A stretch of DNA of 64,000 nucleotides. Origin: Haloprofundus salinisoli. GTDB lineage: Archaea > Halobacteriota > Halobacteria > Halobacteriales > Haloferacaceae. The position numbers and the translations under genes were made by a program. Shown piece by piece: positions 31,692 through 39,255 of the stretch (positions within the stretch are counted from its first letter, which is position 1; every line of letters starts with the position of its first letter). The DNA is taken from assembly GCF_020097815.1 (NCBI RefSeq), contig NZ_CP083663.1:682001-746000 (forward strand). The letters run 5' to 3'. Under the pieces are notes generated by a model that saw only the letters and a list, made by a program, of their open reading frames with translations, did not search any database and was not told where the DNA came from.

Positions 31692-32807
31692 ATGGCCGAC
31701 TGGTCGACGTTCGCGGGGTTCGCGGGCGTCGTCCTCGTTCTGTTACTTTTGTTGGCTCGCGCGTCGCAAGGAGTCGTGAGCGGCGGCGCTACGACGACAC
31801 CCGCCGAGACGACCGATACAGTCGAATCGATCGACGCTCCCGAGACGGCAACCACCGTCGATGCGGGCGAGACGACCGTCGGCGAGACAGTCGTCGACGA
31901 GACGACCGTCGGCGAGAGCGCCGAGATCTCTGGCCTCGCCGGCACCGACTCGAACGGCACGACAGCGCCTTCAGCTCCCGAGCGACCGAACCGTCTCGAA
32001 GACGTGGAGTTTCCGGGACGGGTCAAGTACGGTCCCGCCCCCGAGCGTCGACCCGCCGGGGAGACTGCCCCGGTGAACGAGTCCGAAGGCGACGCCGGTA
32101 CAGACCCGGTCGCGTCGTCGGCGGACCGCCTCGCCTCGGGAGATCTCTCGACGGGAGCGCTGCTGGCGAACGTCGCTCTCTCGCAGGGGTTGTTCGCCGG
32201 ACTGCTACTCGCGGGAGCGTGGGTCGCGGAGATTCCGGCGTCGGCGTTCGGTGTCACCGCGGCGACGACGGACCTCACCGCGCTCGCTCTCGGCGTCGCG
32301 TTCGGGGTTGTCCTGTACGTCGTAAACGAGATCGCGGCGATAGTCGGCGAACGATTCGACCTGGGCGGCGTTCGAAAATCGCAAAGCGATTCTCGGGCCG
32401 ACCGGAACGCGTCGCGTTCCGGTGACGCCGAGGCGCTTCGAGAGGCGCTGGCCCCCGACTCCGCCGGCGGGTGGGCGGTTCTGCTCCTGATCGTGCTTCC
32501 CATCATCGCCGGCTTCGAGGAGCTGCTGTTCCGCGGTGCGCTCGTCGGCGTTCTCTCCGCGGGCTTCGGAATCTCCCCGTGGCTTCTCGCCGCGCTCTCG
32601 TCGGTCGCGTTCGGACTCGGCCACGGCGCGCAGGGGCCGGTCGGCATCCTCGTCACTGGGGCTGTCGGATTCGTACTCGCGGCGGCGTTCGTCCTCACCG
32701 AGAGCCTGCTCGTCGTCGTGGTCGCGCACTACCTCGTGAACGCGCTGGAGTTCGTCGTCCACGAGGGGTTCGGCTGGGAGTGGACGGGTCGGGAACGAAC
32801 GAGTTAG
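31692..32807 (+). CDS. CPBP-family intramembrane metalloprotease with an in-frame palindromic insert
   Basis: A 371-residue protein: one N-terminal helix (about 5-22), a long Ser/Thr/Glu-rich linker (30-150) with a repeated ETTVGE unit, then a bundle of about seven helices carrying the CPBP (Rce1/abortive-infection) motifs EELLFRGALVGVL and GLGHGAQGP. These supply the catalytic Glu pair, Arg and His for intramembrane cleavage. Codons 227-246 (VRKSQSDSRADR... to SGD) lie between helices and are encoded by a double palindrome (32370-32427) related to inserts in trpC and trpA. The gene follows lonB by 5 nt, so both membrane proteases belong to one transcript. Confidence 0.88.
   Translation: MADWSTFAGFAGVVLVLLLLLARASQGVVSGGATTTPAETTDTVESIDAPETATTVDAGETTVGETVVDETTVGESAEISGLAGTDSNGTTAPSAPERPNRLEDVEFPGRVKYGPAPERRPAGETAPVNESEGDAGTDPVASSADRLASGDLSTGALLANVALSQGLFAGLLLAGAWVAEIPASAFGVTAATTDLTALALGVAFGVVLYVVNEIAAIVGERFDLGGVRKSQSDSRADRNASRSGDAEALREALAPDSAGGWAVLLLIVLPIIAGFEELLFRGALVGVLSAGFGISPWLLAALSSVAFGLGHGAQGPVGILVTGAVGFVLAAAFVLTESLLVVVVAHYLVNALEFVVHEGFGWEWTGRERTS
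32370..32427 (+). repeat. In-frame double-palindrome element, copy 1 (CPBP gene)
   Basis: GTTCG (32370-32374) opens the element. First palindrome: GAAAATCGC (32374-32382), loop AAA, GCGATTCTC (32386-32394), 8 of 9 pairs. Spacer CGGGCC. Second palindrome: ACCGGAACGC (32401-32410), loop GTC, GCGTTCCGGT (32414-32423), 10 of 10 pairs. It closes with GGTGACG (32421-32427). GTT and GGT GAC are codons of the host gene. Compare copy 3 in trpA, which has the same GTTCG, AAA, CGRGCCRACC and GGTGACG blocks around different stems. Confidence 0.75.
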
Positions 32808-32834
32808 GGTGTCGGAGCCGAAAGCGCGGAGCGA

Positions 32835-33206
32835 ATGGCTCCCTTGCAGTCGCTCCCGAGAAGCGTCCGCGTGCTCCTCGCGGTCGGCGTCGTCGCCGTC
32901 GCCGTCGCGGCGATGTACGGCACCGCGACCCGCAACCCGACGCTGTCGTCGTTGTGGACGCTCGTCTACGCGACGCTGTTTTTCGTCTGGGGAGTGCGAC
33001 TGTGGGAGGGCCGCGGCGACGGGTCGACGCTGCGCGTCGTCGGCGCGGGGGCGCTGTTCGTCGCGGCGGTCGTCTGGACGCTGGAGTTCGTGGGGCTGTT
33101 CCGGAGTGGAGCCGTCGGCGGCGTCGTCGACGTGGTCACGCTCTTGGCCGTCGTTCTCGGTGTCGGGGCGTACCTCAAACTGGAGTCGCTCGGCCGGACG
33201 GAGTGA
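32835..33206 (+). CDS. Small four-helix membrane protein
   Basis: A 123-residue hydrophobic protein with four predicted membrane helices (about residues 11-28, 39-56, 66-84 and 93-114). Short loops contain RLWEGRGDGSTLRVV; no catalytic motif is visible. It begins 27 nt after the CPBP gene, so it is probably the last gene of the lonB transcript. Family not recognised; conserved small membrane proteins of this kind are common in haloarchaea. A T-poor spacer of 9 nt separates it from the convergent MGMT-like gene. Confidence 0.75.
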   Translation: MAPLQSLPRSVRVLLAVGVVAVAVAAMYGTATRNPTLSSLWTLVYATLFFVWGVRLWEGRGDGSTLRVVGAGALFVAAVVWTLEFVGLFRSGAVGGVVDVVTLLAVVLGVGAYLKLESLGRTE

Positions 33207-33215
33207 GAGACGACG

Positions 33216-33668
33216 CTACCCCTGTTCGACCCGCCGAAGCGCGGCGGCCACGTCCTCGGGCGTCGCCCCTCGTGCCTCGATCCGGTGGTCGGGAATCAGC
33301 AGCGGAACCGGGTTCGACCGCAACGCGTTCTCGACCAGTCGGATATCCTCTTCCTCGTCGGCGTCGAGTCCGGCCAACCGCGCCAACCGTTCGACGGAAA
33401 TCGTCTCGCCGTAGGGGACGTTCCGGACCGCCTCCAGCACCCCCCGCCGGTCGGTCGGCACCGTCAGCGCGACGGGCGCGTCGTCGAAGTGGTCCTCTGC
33501 GCCGTCGAGATAGTCGAAGATGCGGTCTAGGAGGGGGTGGTCGGGCTCCGCGTCGTCGGGCACCGAGTCGAGAAACGAGACGTCGATGACGCGGCCACCG
33601 GCGACGCCGAGTTGGACGACGCCGTCGAGCGTCGGCGACTCGCGCGCGTAGATTCCTGCGTCTTCCAT
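33216..33668 (-). CDS. MGMT-family protein lacking the active-site cysteine (alkyltransferase-like)
   Basis: A 150-residue protein with the DNA-binding C-terminal domain of O6-alkylguanine-DNA alkyltransferases: LEAVRNVPYGETISVERLAR (HTH and Tyr/Arg region) and RLVENALRSNPVPLLIPDHR (Asn hinge and active-site loop). The invariant PCHR is PDHR here, so the alkyl-accepting Cys is Asp and suicide transfer is impossible. Alkyltransferase-like proteins with a substituted Cys bind O6-alkylguanine and hand it to nucleotide excision repair, which would be the best guess. The N-terminal part (ARESPTLDGVVQLG) is a reduced domain. ATG 33668 is preferred to the ATG at 33689. Confidence 0.85.
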   Translation of the reverse strand: MEDAGIYARESPTLDGVVQLGVAGGRVIDVSFLDSVPDDAEPDHPLLDRIFDYLDGAEDHFDDAPVALTVPTDRRGVLEAVRNVPYGETISVERLARLAGLDADEEEDIRLVENALRSNPVPLLIPDHRIEARGATPEDVAAALRRVEQG

Positions 33669-33746
33669 GCTCGACTCCTGTGCGGGCACGGTATTGAAAG
33701 GGGCGCTCGCCGTCCCACAGACGCAACTCTTATGAACAGATTAGTG

Positions 33747-33764
33747 CATTAGTGTACATCAATG
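33747..33764. promoter_or_regulatory. Imperfect palindrome centred on TGTACA over the trp operon start
   Basis: CATTAGTGTACATCAATG has 14 of 18 bases in dyad symmetry around TGTACA and covers the predicted transcription start and the trpC ATG (33762). A TATA-like CTCTTATGA lies about 30 nt upstream, and ATTAGTG is repeated twice just before the site. TGTACA is the core of the TRP box bound by TrpY in Methanothermobacter; whether a related factor exists here is not known. Confidence 0.45.
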
Positions 33765-34586
33765 AACGACACAGCAGAGGTCGCCCCGGCGGTACGCTCG
33801 ATTCTCGCCGCCGCGCGCGACCGAGACGGCGGGGACGAACGACTGTCGGTCGACGCCCGGTCGTTGCCCCAGGCGTTCGACGCCGCCGAAGAGGGGGGGA
33901 AACTCCCCGTAATCGCCGAAGTAAAGCCGACCAGTCCCACCACCGAGGGAACGCGCGACGACGACCCGGTCGAACTCGCACGGCAGATGGTCGACGGCGG
34001 CGCGGCGGCGCTATCGGTGCTGACCGAACCCGAGCACTTCGGCGGGTCGACCGAGAACCTGCGGCGGATTCGTGAGGCCGTCGACGTGCCCGTGCTCCGG
34101 AAGGATTTCGTCGTCCGCGAGGACCAGTTGGACGTGGTGGAAGCCGACGCGGTGCTGCTCATCGCGCGGTTCGTCGACGACCTCTCGGGACTGCTCGACG
34201 CGGCCGAATCACGCGGCTTTCAGGCGCTCGTCGAAGTTCACGACGGCGAGGAACTGGCCGAAGCTATCGACGCAGGAGCCTCCATCGTCGGCGTCAACAA
34301 CCGCGACCTGGCGAAACTGGAGGTCGACCTCTCGACGTTCGAGTCCGTCGCGCCCGCGGTGCCAGAGGGCGTGACGCTCGTCGCCGAGAGCGGGGTGACG
34401 ACGCCCGACGACGCCCGGCGGATGCGCGCGGCGGGCGCGGACGCCCTGCTCGTCGGCTCCGCGATTATGGACGCCGGTAAGTCCAGGGACTCACCGAACG
34501 CGCAGAACGCTGACGGTTCTGCGCACGGAGACGTGCGAACGAACACCGAGACATTCGTCACTGCGGAGACCAACGAGCACCCATGA
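33762..34586 (+). CDS. trpC: Indole-3-glycerol phosphate synthase
   Basis: A 274-residue TIM-barrel enzyme that closes the indole ring in tryptophan synthesis. Catalytic residues are visible in [20 protein letters not shown] (Lys), [12 protein letters not shown] (Glu), [15 protein letters not shown] (Lys) and [15 protein letters not shown] (Asn). The C-terminal barrel is [18 protein letters not shown] and [14 protein letters not shown]. After it comes a non-native-looking insert [18 protein letters not shown] encoded by a palindromic element (34480-34533), then [11 protein letters not shown], which looks like the original tail. First gene of trpC-trpB-trpA with ATGA overlaps; a TGTACA-centred palindrome overlaps its start. 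Confidence 0.95.
   Translation: MNDTAEVAPAVRSILAAARDRDGGDERLSVDARSLPQAFDAAEEGGKLPVIAEVKPTSPTTEGTRDDDPVELARQMVDGGAAALSVLTEPEHFGGSTENLRRIREAVDVPVLRKDFVVREDQLDVVEADAVLLIARFVDDLSGLLDAAESRGFQALVEVHDGEELAEAIDAGASIVGVNNRDLAKLEVDLSTFESVAPAVPEGVTLVAESGVTTPDDARRMRAAGADALLVGSAIMDAGKSRDSPNAQNADGSAHGDVRTNTETFVTAETNEHP
34480..34533 (+). repeat. In-frame double-palindrome element, copy 2 (trpC)
   Basis: First palindrome AGTCC/GGACT (34480-34491, 2-nt loop); second GCGCAGAAC (34500-34508), loop of 7, GTTCTGCGC (34516-34524), 9 of 9 pairs; end block GGAGACG (34527-34533). Codons AAG (34479) and GGA GAC are in frame with trpC, giving a Lys-Ser start and Gly-Asp end as in the other copies. It is more divergent than copies 1 and 3, and the first stem is short. 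Confidence 0.55.
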
Positions 34587-35827
34587 GCACGAGCGACGGG
34601 AAGTTCGGCCCCTACGGCGGACAGTACGTCCCCGAGGCGCTGATGCCTGCCATCGAGGAACTGGAGGACGCCTACGAGCGGTACGTCCTGAACAACGAGA
34701 ACGGCTTCATGGACGAGTTCCGCCGGCGACTGCGGGACTTCGGCGGCCGGCCGACGCCGACGCAGTACGCCGAGCGCCTCTCCGAGCGCTACGGCCGCGA
34801 CGTGTACATGAAGCGCGAGGACCTCGTTCACGGCGGCGCGCACAAACTGAACAACGCGCTCGGGCAGGTTCTCCTCGCGCAGTACATGGGCAAAGATCGC
34901 ATCATCGCCGAGACCGGCGCGGGTCAACACGGCACCGCGACGGCGATGGCCTGCGCGCATCTCGACTTCGACTGCGAGGTGTACATGGGCGAGCGCGACA
35001 TCAACCGCCAGCGCCCGAACGTCTTCCGGATGAAGATAAACGGCGCGGACGTCAACCCGGTCACCGTCGGCCGCGGCACGCTCAAAGAGGCCATCTCGGA
35101 GACGATGCGCGACTGGGCGACGAACGTCGAGGACACCCACTACGTCATCGGCTCCGTCGTCGGGCCGCACCCGTTCCCGGCGATGGTCCGCGACTTTCAA
35201 GCAGTGATCTCCGAGGAGGCCCGCGAACAGATGCGAGAGCGGGCCGGAACGCTCCCCGACTCGGTGCTCGCCTGCGCGGGCGGCGGGTCGAACACGATGG
35301 GCGCGTTCGCGAACTTCGTCGGCGACGAGGGGGTCGACTTGTACGCCGTCGAGGCCGGCGGGTCGTCGCTGTCGGTCGACGAGGAGAAAGGCGTCGCGCC
35401 GAACTCCGCCTCGCTGTCGACCGGCGGCGAGGGCGTGCTCCACGGCGCGCGCACCAAACTGCTGCAGGACCGCGACGGCCAGATTATGGAGTCGCACAGC
35501 GTCTCCTCGGGACTCGATTACGCGGGTGTCGGTCCCGAACTCGCCCATCTGGTCGACGAAGAACGCGTGGCGCCGGTGAACGTCGACGACGACGCGGCGC
35601 TGGAGGCGTTCCACCGTCTCTCGCGGATGGAGGGGGTCATCCCGGCGCTGGAGACGGCGCACGCGTTCGCCTACCTCGAAAAGGATTACAGGAACCTCGG
35701 CGAAACAGTCCTCGTGAACGTCTCCGGTCGGGGCGACAAGGATCTGGAGTCCGTCATCGAGGAGACCGAGAAGCGCGGCATCGAGAACGCGCCGGACATG
35801 TCGATGTTCTCAGGGGGGCTCCGATGA
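34583..35827 (+). CDS. trpB: Tryptophan synthase beta subunit
   Basis: A 414-residue PLP enzyme. [20 protein letters not shown] is the typical N-terminus; [20 protein letters not shown] holds the PLP-binding Lys (about residue 91); [17 protein letters not shown] includes the catalytic Glu/Gln region; [15 protein letters not shown] binds the PLP phosphate. It condenses indole channelled from TrpA with serine to make tryptophan. Length and motifs match the TrpB1 (complex-forming) type. The ATG overlaps the trpC stop and its own stop overlaps trpA (ATGA both times), giving equimolar production of the alpha and beta subunits. Confidence 0.97.
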   Translation: MSTSDGKFGPYGGQYVPEALMPAIEELEDAYERYVLNNENGFMDEFRRRLRDFGGRPTPTQYAERLSERYGRDVYMKREDLVHGGAHKLNNALGQVLLAQYMGKDRIIAETGAGQHGTATAMACAHLDFDCEVYMGERDINRQRPNVFRMKINGADVNPVTVGRGTLKEAISETMRDWATNVEDTHYVIGSVVGPHPFPAMVRDFQAVISEEAREQMRERAGTLPDSVLACAGGGSNTMGAFANFVGDEGVDLYAVEAGGSSLSVDEEKGVAPNSASLSTGGEGVLHGARTKLLQDRDGQIMESHSVSSGLDYAGVGPELAHLVDEERVAPVNVDDDAALEAFHRLSRMEGVIPALETAHAFAYLEKDYRNLGETVLVNVSGRGDKDLESVIEETEKRGIENAPDMSMFSGGLR

Positions 35828-36720
35828 GCCGAATCCCCGAAGCGTTCGCCGACGTTCGCGGCGGTAAAGCCGCCGCGAGCCAACCCGAAGCAGACGCTTC
35901 TGGTGACGGCCCCGCGTTCATCCCGTATCTCGCGGTCGGCGACCCCGACTACGACTCTTCCATCGAGTACGTCGAGGCGCTCGAACGCGGCGGCGCGGAC
36001 ATCATCGAACTCGGCCTCCCCTTCTCGGAACCGGTCGCGGAGGGACCGACGATTCAGAACGCGGTGGTGCGGGCGCTCGAAGGCGGCATGACGCCGACGC
36101 GCTTCTTCGAGTTCGTCGAAGAGCTCGACGTCGACGTGCCGCTCGTCTGCATGACGTACTACAATCTCATCTACCGGTACGGGGGCAGCGACGCCGACCG
36201 GCCGCGAGCGTTCGTCGAGAAAGCCGCCGAAGTCGGCCTCGACGGCTTCGTCGTCCCCGACCTCCCCGCCGAGGAGGCCGACCCGCTCCGCGAGGCGTGC
36301 GACGAGTTCGACCTCGATCTCGTCTTCATCGTCGCGCCGACGACGGAGGGCGAACGCTTGGAGCGAATCATGGAACAGGTCTCGGGCTACGTCTACGTCC
36401 AGGCGCGTCTCGGCGTCACCGGGGCGCGAAGCGACGTATCGACGCAGACCGACGAGAGCCTCGGCCGACTCAGCGAGTGGAACGTCCCGAAGGCCGTCGG
36501 GTTCGGTATCAAGACCGGCGAGCACGCCGAGCAGATCGTCGCCGGCGGTGCAGACGGCATCATCGTTGGCAGCGCGCTCGTCGAGATAGTCGCTGAGGGC
36601 CACGAGAACGGCGATTCGGCCGAAACGGTCGCCGACCGACTCGAACGGAAGGCTCGAGAACTGAGCGAAGGGGCCGAGCGCGGATTCGCGCAACGCACAC
36701 CGCATCCGGAACGCACATAA
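35824..36720 (+). CDS. trpA: Tryptophan synthase alpha subunit
   Basis: A 298-residue TIM barrel that splits indole-glycerol phosphate into indole and glyceraldehyde-3-phosphate. The catalytic Glu lies in [11 protein letters not shown]. The usual catalytic Asp of the ADGP motif is Glu here ([15 protein letters not shown]). Later motifs are [55 protein letters not shown] and [13 protein letters not shown]. Codons 11-28 ([18 protein letters not shown]) form an N-terminal insert encoded by a double palindrome (35854-35908), absent from typical TrpA, which pass directly into the [13 protein letters not shown] region. The gene overlaps trpB by 4 nt. Confidence 0.96.
   Translation: MSRIPEAFADVRGGKAAASQPEADASGDGPAFIPYLAVGDPDYDSSIEYVEALERGGADIIELGLPFSEPVAEGPTIQNAVVRALEGGMTPTRFFEFVEELDVDVPLVCMTYYNLIYRYGGSDADRPRAFVEKAAEVGLDGFVVPDLPAEEADPLREACDEFDLDLVFIVAPTTEGERLERIMEQVSGYVYVQARLGVTGARSDVSTQTDESLGRLSEWNVPKAVGFGIKTGEHAEQIVAGGADGIIVGSALVEIVAEGHENGDSAETVADRLERKARELSEGAERGFAQRTPHPERT
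35854..35908 (+). repeat. In-frame double-palindrome element, copy 3 (trpA)
   Basis: GTTCG (35854-35858) opens the element. First palindrome: TCGCGGCGG (35856-35864), loop TAAAG, CCGCCGCGA (35870-35878), 9 of 9 pairs. Spacer shared with copy 1: CGAGCCAACC (35876-35885). Second palindrome: ACCCGAAGC (35883-35891), loop AGAC, GCTTCTGGT (35896-35904), 8 of 9 pairs. End block GGTGACG (35902-35908). It is read as GTT CGC ... GGT GAC in trpA, the same phase as copy 1. Confidence 0.75.
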
Positions 36721-36748
36721 CCGTACACTGGCACAGTCTCACATACCC

Positions 36749-37543
36749 ATGAACACAGGAATTCACGCACGACTCGACCGCATCTCCACGGAGGGGCGAT
36801 ACCTCGTCGTCCCGATGGACCACGGAATCACACTCGGGGCCGTAAAAGGCCTCAAGAACATCGAATCGACTATCTCGGCGGTGACGCGCGGCGGGGCCGA
36901 CGCGGTTCTCACGCAGAAGGGAATCGCCCCGCGCGTCCACCCGCACAAGAACGGCCGCGGCTACATCGTCCATCTGAACGCCTCCACCGTCATCGGCCCC
37001 GACAGCAACGACAAACGGATGACCGGAACCGTCGAGGAGGCGGTTCGCGCCGGTGCCGACGCCGTCTCGCTGCATCTCAACGTCGGCAGCAGCTACGAAC
37101 CCAAGCAGTTGGAGGACCTCGCGCGCGTCACCGACGACGCCGAACGCCTCGGCATTCCCGTTCTCGCGATGGCGTACGCCCGCGGCCTCGACATCGACGG
37201 CAGCGACCCCCAAGCGCTCGGCCACGCGGTCCGTCTCGCCGAGGAGGCGGGCGCGCACGTGGTGAAGACGGGGTACAGCGGCAACGCCGAGACGTTCGAG
37301 CACGTCGTCGAATCGACGCGGCTCCCCGTCGTCATCGCCGGCGGGAGCAGAGGCACCGACCGCGAGACGGTCGAGATGGTCCGCGGCGCGATGGACGCGG
37401 GCGCGGCGGGCGTCTCGATGGGCCGCTCCATCTTCCAGCACGACGACCCCGAGGCCATCACCCGCGCCGTCTCCGCCGTCCTCCACGACGACCAGTCGAC
37501 CGAGGAGGCCATCGAACGCGCCGGCCTCGGTATCGAAGCATAA
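36749..37543 (+). CDS. 2-amino-3,7-dideoxy-D-threo-hept-6-ulosonate synthase (ADH synthase, AroA')
   Basis: A 264-residue class I aldolase of the DeoC/FbaB superfamily. VVPMDHGITLGAVKGL holds the catalytic Asp; HLNASTVIGPDSNDKRM, the Tyr-containing VLAMAYARGLDIDG and the Schiff-base Lys in HVVKTGYSGNAETF are all present, with the phosphate loop VIAGGSRGTDRETVEMV. It makes the seven-carbon precursor that, with dehydroquinate synthase II (39256), replaces DAHP synthase in the archaeal route to shikimate. It lies 28 nt after trpA and may be read from the trp promoter or its own. It is often annotated as fructose-bisphosphate aldolase, but the position in an aromatic cluster favours AroA'. Confidence 0.9.
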   Translation: MNTGIHARLDRISTEGRYLVVPMDHGITLGAVKGLKNIESTISAVTRGGADAVLTQKGIAPRVHPHKNGRGYIVHLNASTVIGPDSNDKRMTGTVEEAVRAGADAVSLHLNVGSSYEPKQLEDLARVTDDAERLGIPVLAMAYARGLDIDGSDPQALGHAVRLAEEAGAHVVKTGYSGNAETFEHVVESTRLPVVIAGGSRGTDRETVEMVRGAMDAGAAGVSMGRSIFQHDDPEAITRAVSAVLHDDQSTEEAIERAGLGIEA

Positions 37544-37562
37544 GCAACGACCCGAACCGGGC

Positions 37563-37567
37563 TTTTT
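37563..37567 (+). terminator. T-tract after the ADH synthase gene, also near -28 of the SDR gene
   Basis: GGGCTTTTTGTC lies 20 nt after the ADH-synthase stop and 25-29 nt before the SDR ATG at 37592. It is a candidate termination site for the trp/aro transcript and a candidate TATA-position element for the next gene. Confidence 0.4.
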
Positions 37568-37591
37568 GTCGCCGTCGCGCGAACGGGGGGT

Positions 37592-38380
37592 ATGGCAACG
37601 ACGAGTTTCGACTTCGAGGGCGAGACGGTCATCGTGACGGGCGGTTCTTCGGGTATCGGTCGGGCCATGGCGACGCGCTTCGGCGAATCCGGCGCGACGG
37701 TCGTCGTCGCCGACGTACGCGAGGACCCGAAAGACGTGGACGAGGAGACGCCGACGCACGAACTCGTCCGCGAGATGGGCAGCGACGCCGAGTACGTCGA
37801 GACGGACGTCACCGACCGGGGCCAGGTGGAGTCGGTCGTCGAGGCGGCCCGCGAGTACGGCGGCGTCGACGTGATGGTGAACAACGCGGGGTTGTTCGTC
37901 GAGGGCGACATGCTCGACCTGTCGCCCGAGGAGTTCCGTCGGGTCCACCGCGTCAACGTCGACGGCGTGTTCTTCGGCGTCCAAGCCGCGGCCGAGGACA
38001 TGCTCGACCGAGGGGAACCGGGGTGCATCGTCAACACCGCCTCCATCTCCTCGAACCTCGCCCAACACGGGCAGGTGCAGTACGACTCCACGAAAGGCGC
38101 GGTGCGGATGATCACTCGGGGTACGGCGCTCGAACTCGCCGAGCACGGCATCCGCGTCAACGCCGTCGCGCCGGGACAGATAGCGACGGAGTTCGTCGAG
38201 GGACTCACCGAGGAGATGTACGAGGACGCCGAGACCGGCGGCTTCCTGAAGCCGATTCCACTCGGTCGTCCAGGCGAACCCGAGGATATCGCCGACGCGG
38301 CGGTGTTCCTGGCGACCGAGAGCGCGGGCTACATCACCGGCGAACTGCTGCACGTCGACGGCGGCTGGCAGATCTGCTGA
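37592..38380 (+). CDS. Classical SDR oxidoreductase (glucose-1-dehydrogenase-like)
   Basis: A 262-residue classical short-chain dehydrogenase. The cofactor loop is VIVTGGSSGIGRAMATRFGE with VVVADVRED after it; the core NNAGLFVEGDM, the catalytic Ser in VNTASISSNLA, and the catalytic YDSTK pentad (Tyr and Lys). The C-terminus ITGELLHVDGGWQI is standard. The Asp after the second strand favours NAD(H). It probably oxidises a polyol, sugar or 3-oxoacyl compound. An internal Glu/Asp-rich loop (EDPKDVDEETPTHE) is haloarchaeal. Monocistronic behind the aromatic cluster; no functional link is evident. Confidence 0.9.
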   Translation: MATTSFDFEGETVIVTGGSSGIGRAMATRFGESGATVVVADVREDPKDVDEETPTHELVREMGSDAEYVETDVTDRGQVESVVEAAREYGGVDVMVNNAGLFVEGDMLDLSPEEFRRVHRVNVDGVFFGVQAAAEDMLDRGEPGCIVNTASISSNLAQHGQVQYDSTKGAVRMITRGTALELAEHGIRVNAVAPGQIATEFVEGLTEEMYEDAETGGFLKPIPLGRPGEPEDIADAAVFLATESAGYITGELLHVDGGWQIC

Positions 38381-38468
38381 GAGCGCCTTATTCGACGCTG
38401 AGGAGAGGTCAGCAAGAAATTATGTAATTCTAGCAAACTTTATTATATATTGACTATAATCGTCGTCG

Positions 38469-39164
38469 ATGCTCGAAGACTCACTCTCGTACCCGACGAA
38501 AGGTGACGGTGCAATCGCGCGACTACTCATCGGCGGCGTGCTGATGTTCTTCAGTTGGCTCCTCGTCCCGGTGTTTCTCGTCTCCGGCTACCTCGTCCGC
38601 GCCGCCGCGGCGGTGTCGTACGGCGACGAGGACCCGCCGGCGTTCGAAGACTGGGGCGGCCTGCTCGTCGACGGGCTGAAAGCGACAGCCGTCGCCGTCG
38701 CGTACAGTTTCGTCCCTGTCGCTATCGTCGCCGTGATGTTGCTCGTCGTCCTCGGCGGCGGTTCCGCCGGCGGCAACGCCGGAGGCCTCCTCGCCGGCGT
38801 GGGGATGCTGGGAATGCTCTTGGTGCTGCCGGCGGCGCTCGTCGTCACCTACCTGCTGCCCGCGGCGCTCATCAACTTCGCGCGGGAGGGCTCGCTCAGT
38901 GCCGCGTTCGACTTCTCGACGCTGAAGCCAGTGTTGCTCAGCCAGCAGTACATCGTCGCGACGGTGCTGGTGTTCGTCGTCTCCGTCGTCGGCGGGGCGG
39001 TTCTGAGCTTCCTCAGCATGTTCCTCGTCGGCATCCTGCTCGCGCCGTTCTACTACTTCTGGCTCGGTCTCGCCGGCCAGTTCATGTTCGGACGCGCCTT
39101 CGCCGAGGTCGCGAACACTCGCGACGGGGCGACCCCGACGGCAGCGCCAGTCGCAGACGACTGA
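38469..39164 (+). CDS. DUF4013-domain membrane protein
   Basis: A 231-residue membrane protein with about five to six helices. It starts with the family pattern MLEDSLSYPTKGDGAIARLL and has DPPAFEDWGGLLVDGLKA between helices, both typical of DUF4013 proteins of haloarchaea and methanogens. Glycine-rich helices (LGGGSAGGNAGGLLAGVGML) form the core. Function unknown; possibly a membrane-organising or transport accessory protein. AACTTTATTA (38436-38445) in an A+T-rich spacer is about 28 nt before the ATG. Confidence 0.87.
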   Translation: MLEDSLSYPTKGDGAIARLLIGGVLMFFSWLLVPVFLVSGYLVRAAAAVSYGDEDPPAFEDWGGLLVDGLKATAVAVAYSFVPVAIVAVMLLVVLGGGSAGGNAGGLLAGVGMLGMLLVLPAALVVTYLLPAALINFAREGSLSAAFDFSTLKPVLLSQQYIVATVLVFVVSVVGGAVLSFLSMFLVGILLAPFYYFWLGLAGQFMFGRAFAEVANTRDGATPTAAPVADD

Positions 39165-39255
39165 GCGGCGACCGATCGACCGAGCGACGCGACGTTTTCC
39201 GACGCTACCTGACGCATCCGCCACGTTCAAGCCACACCCCCGAGAGAATCGGACA

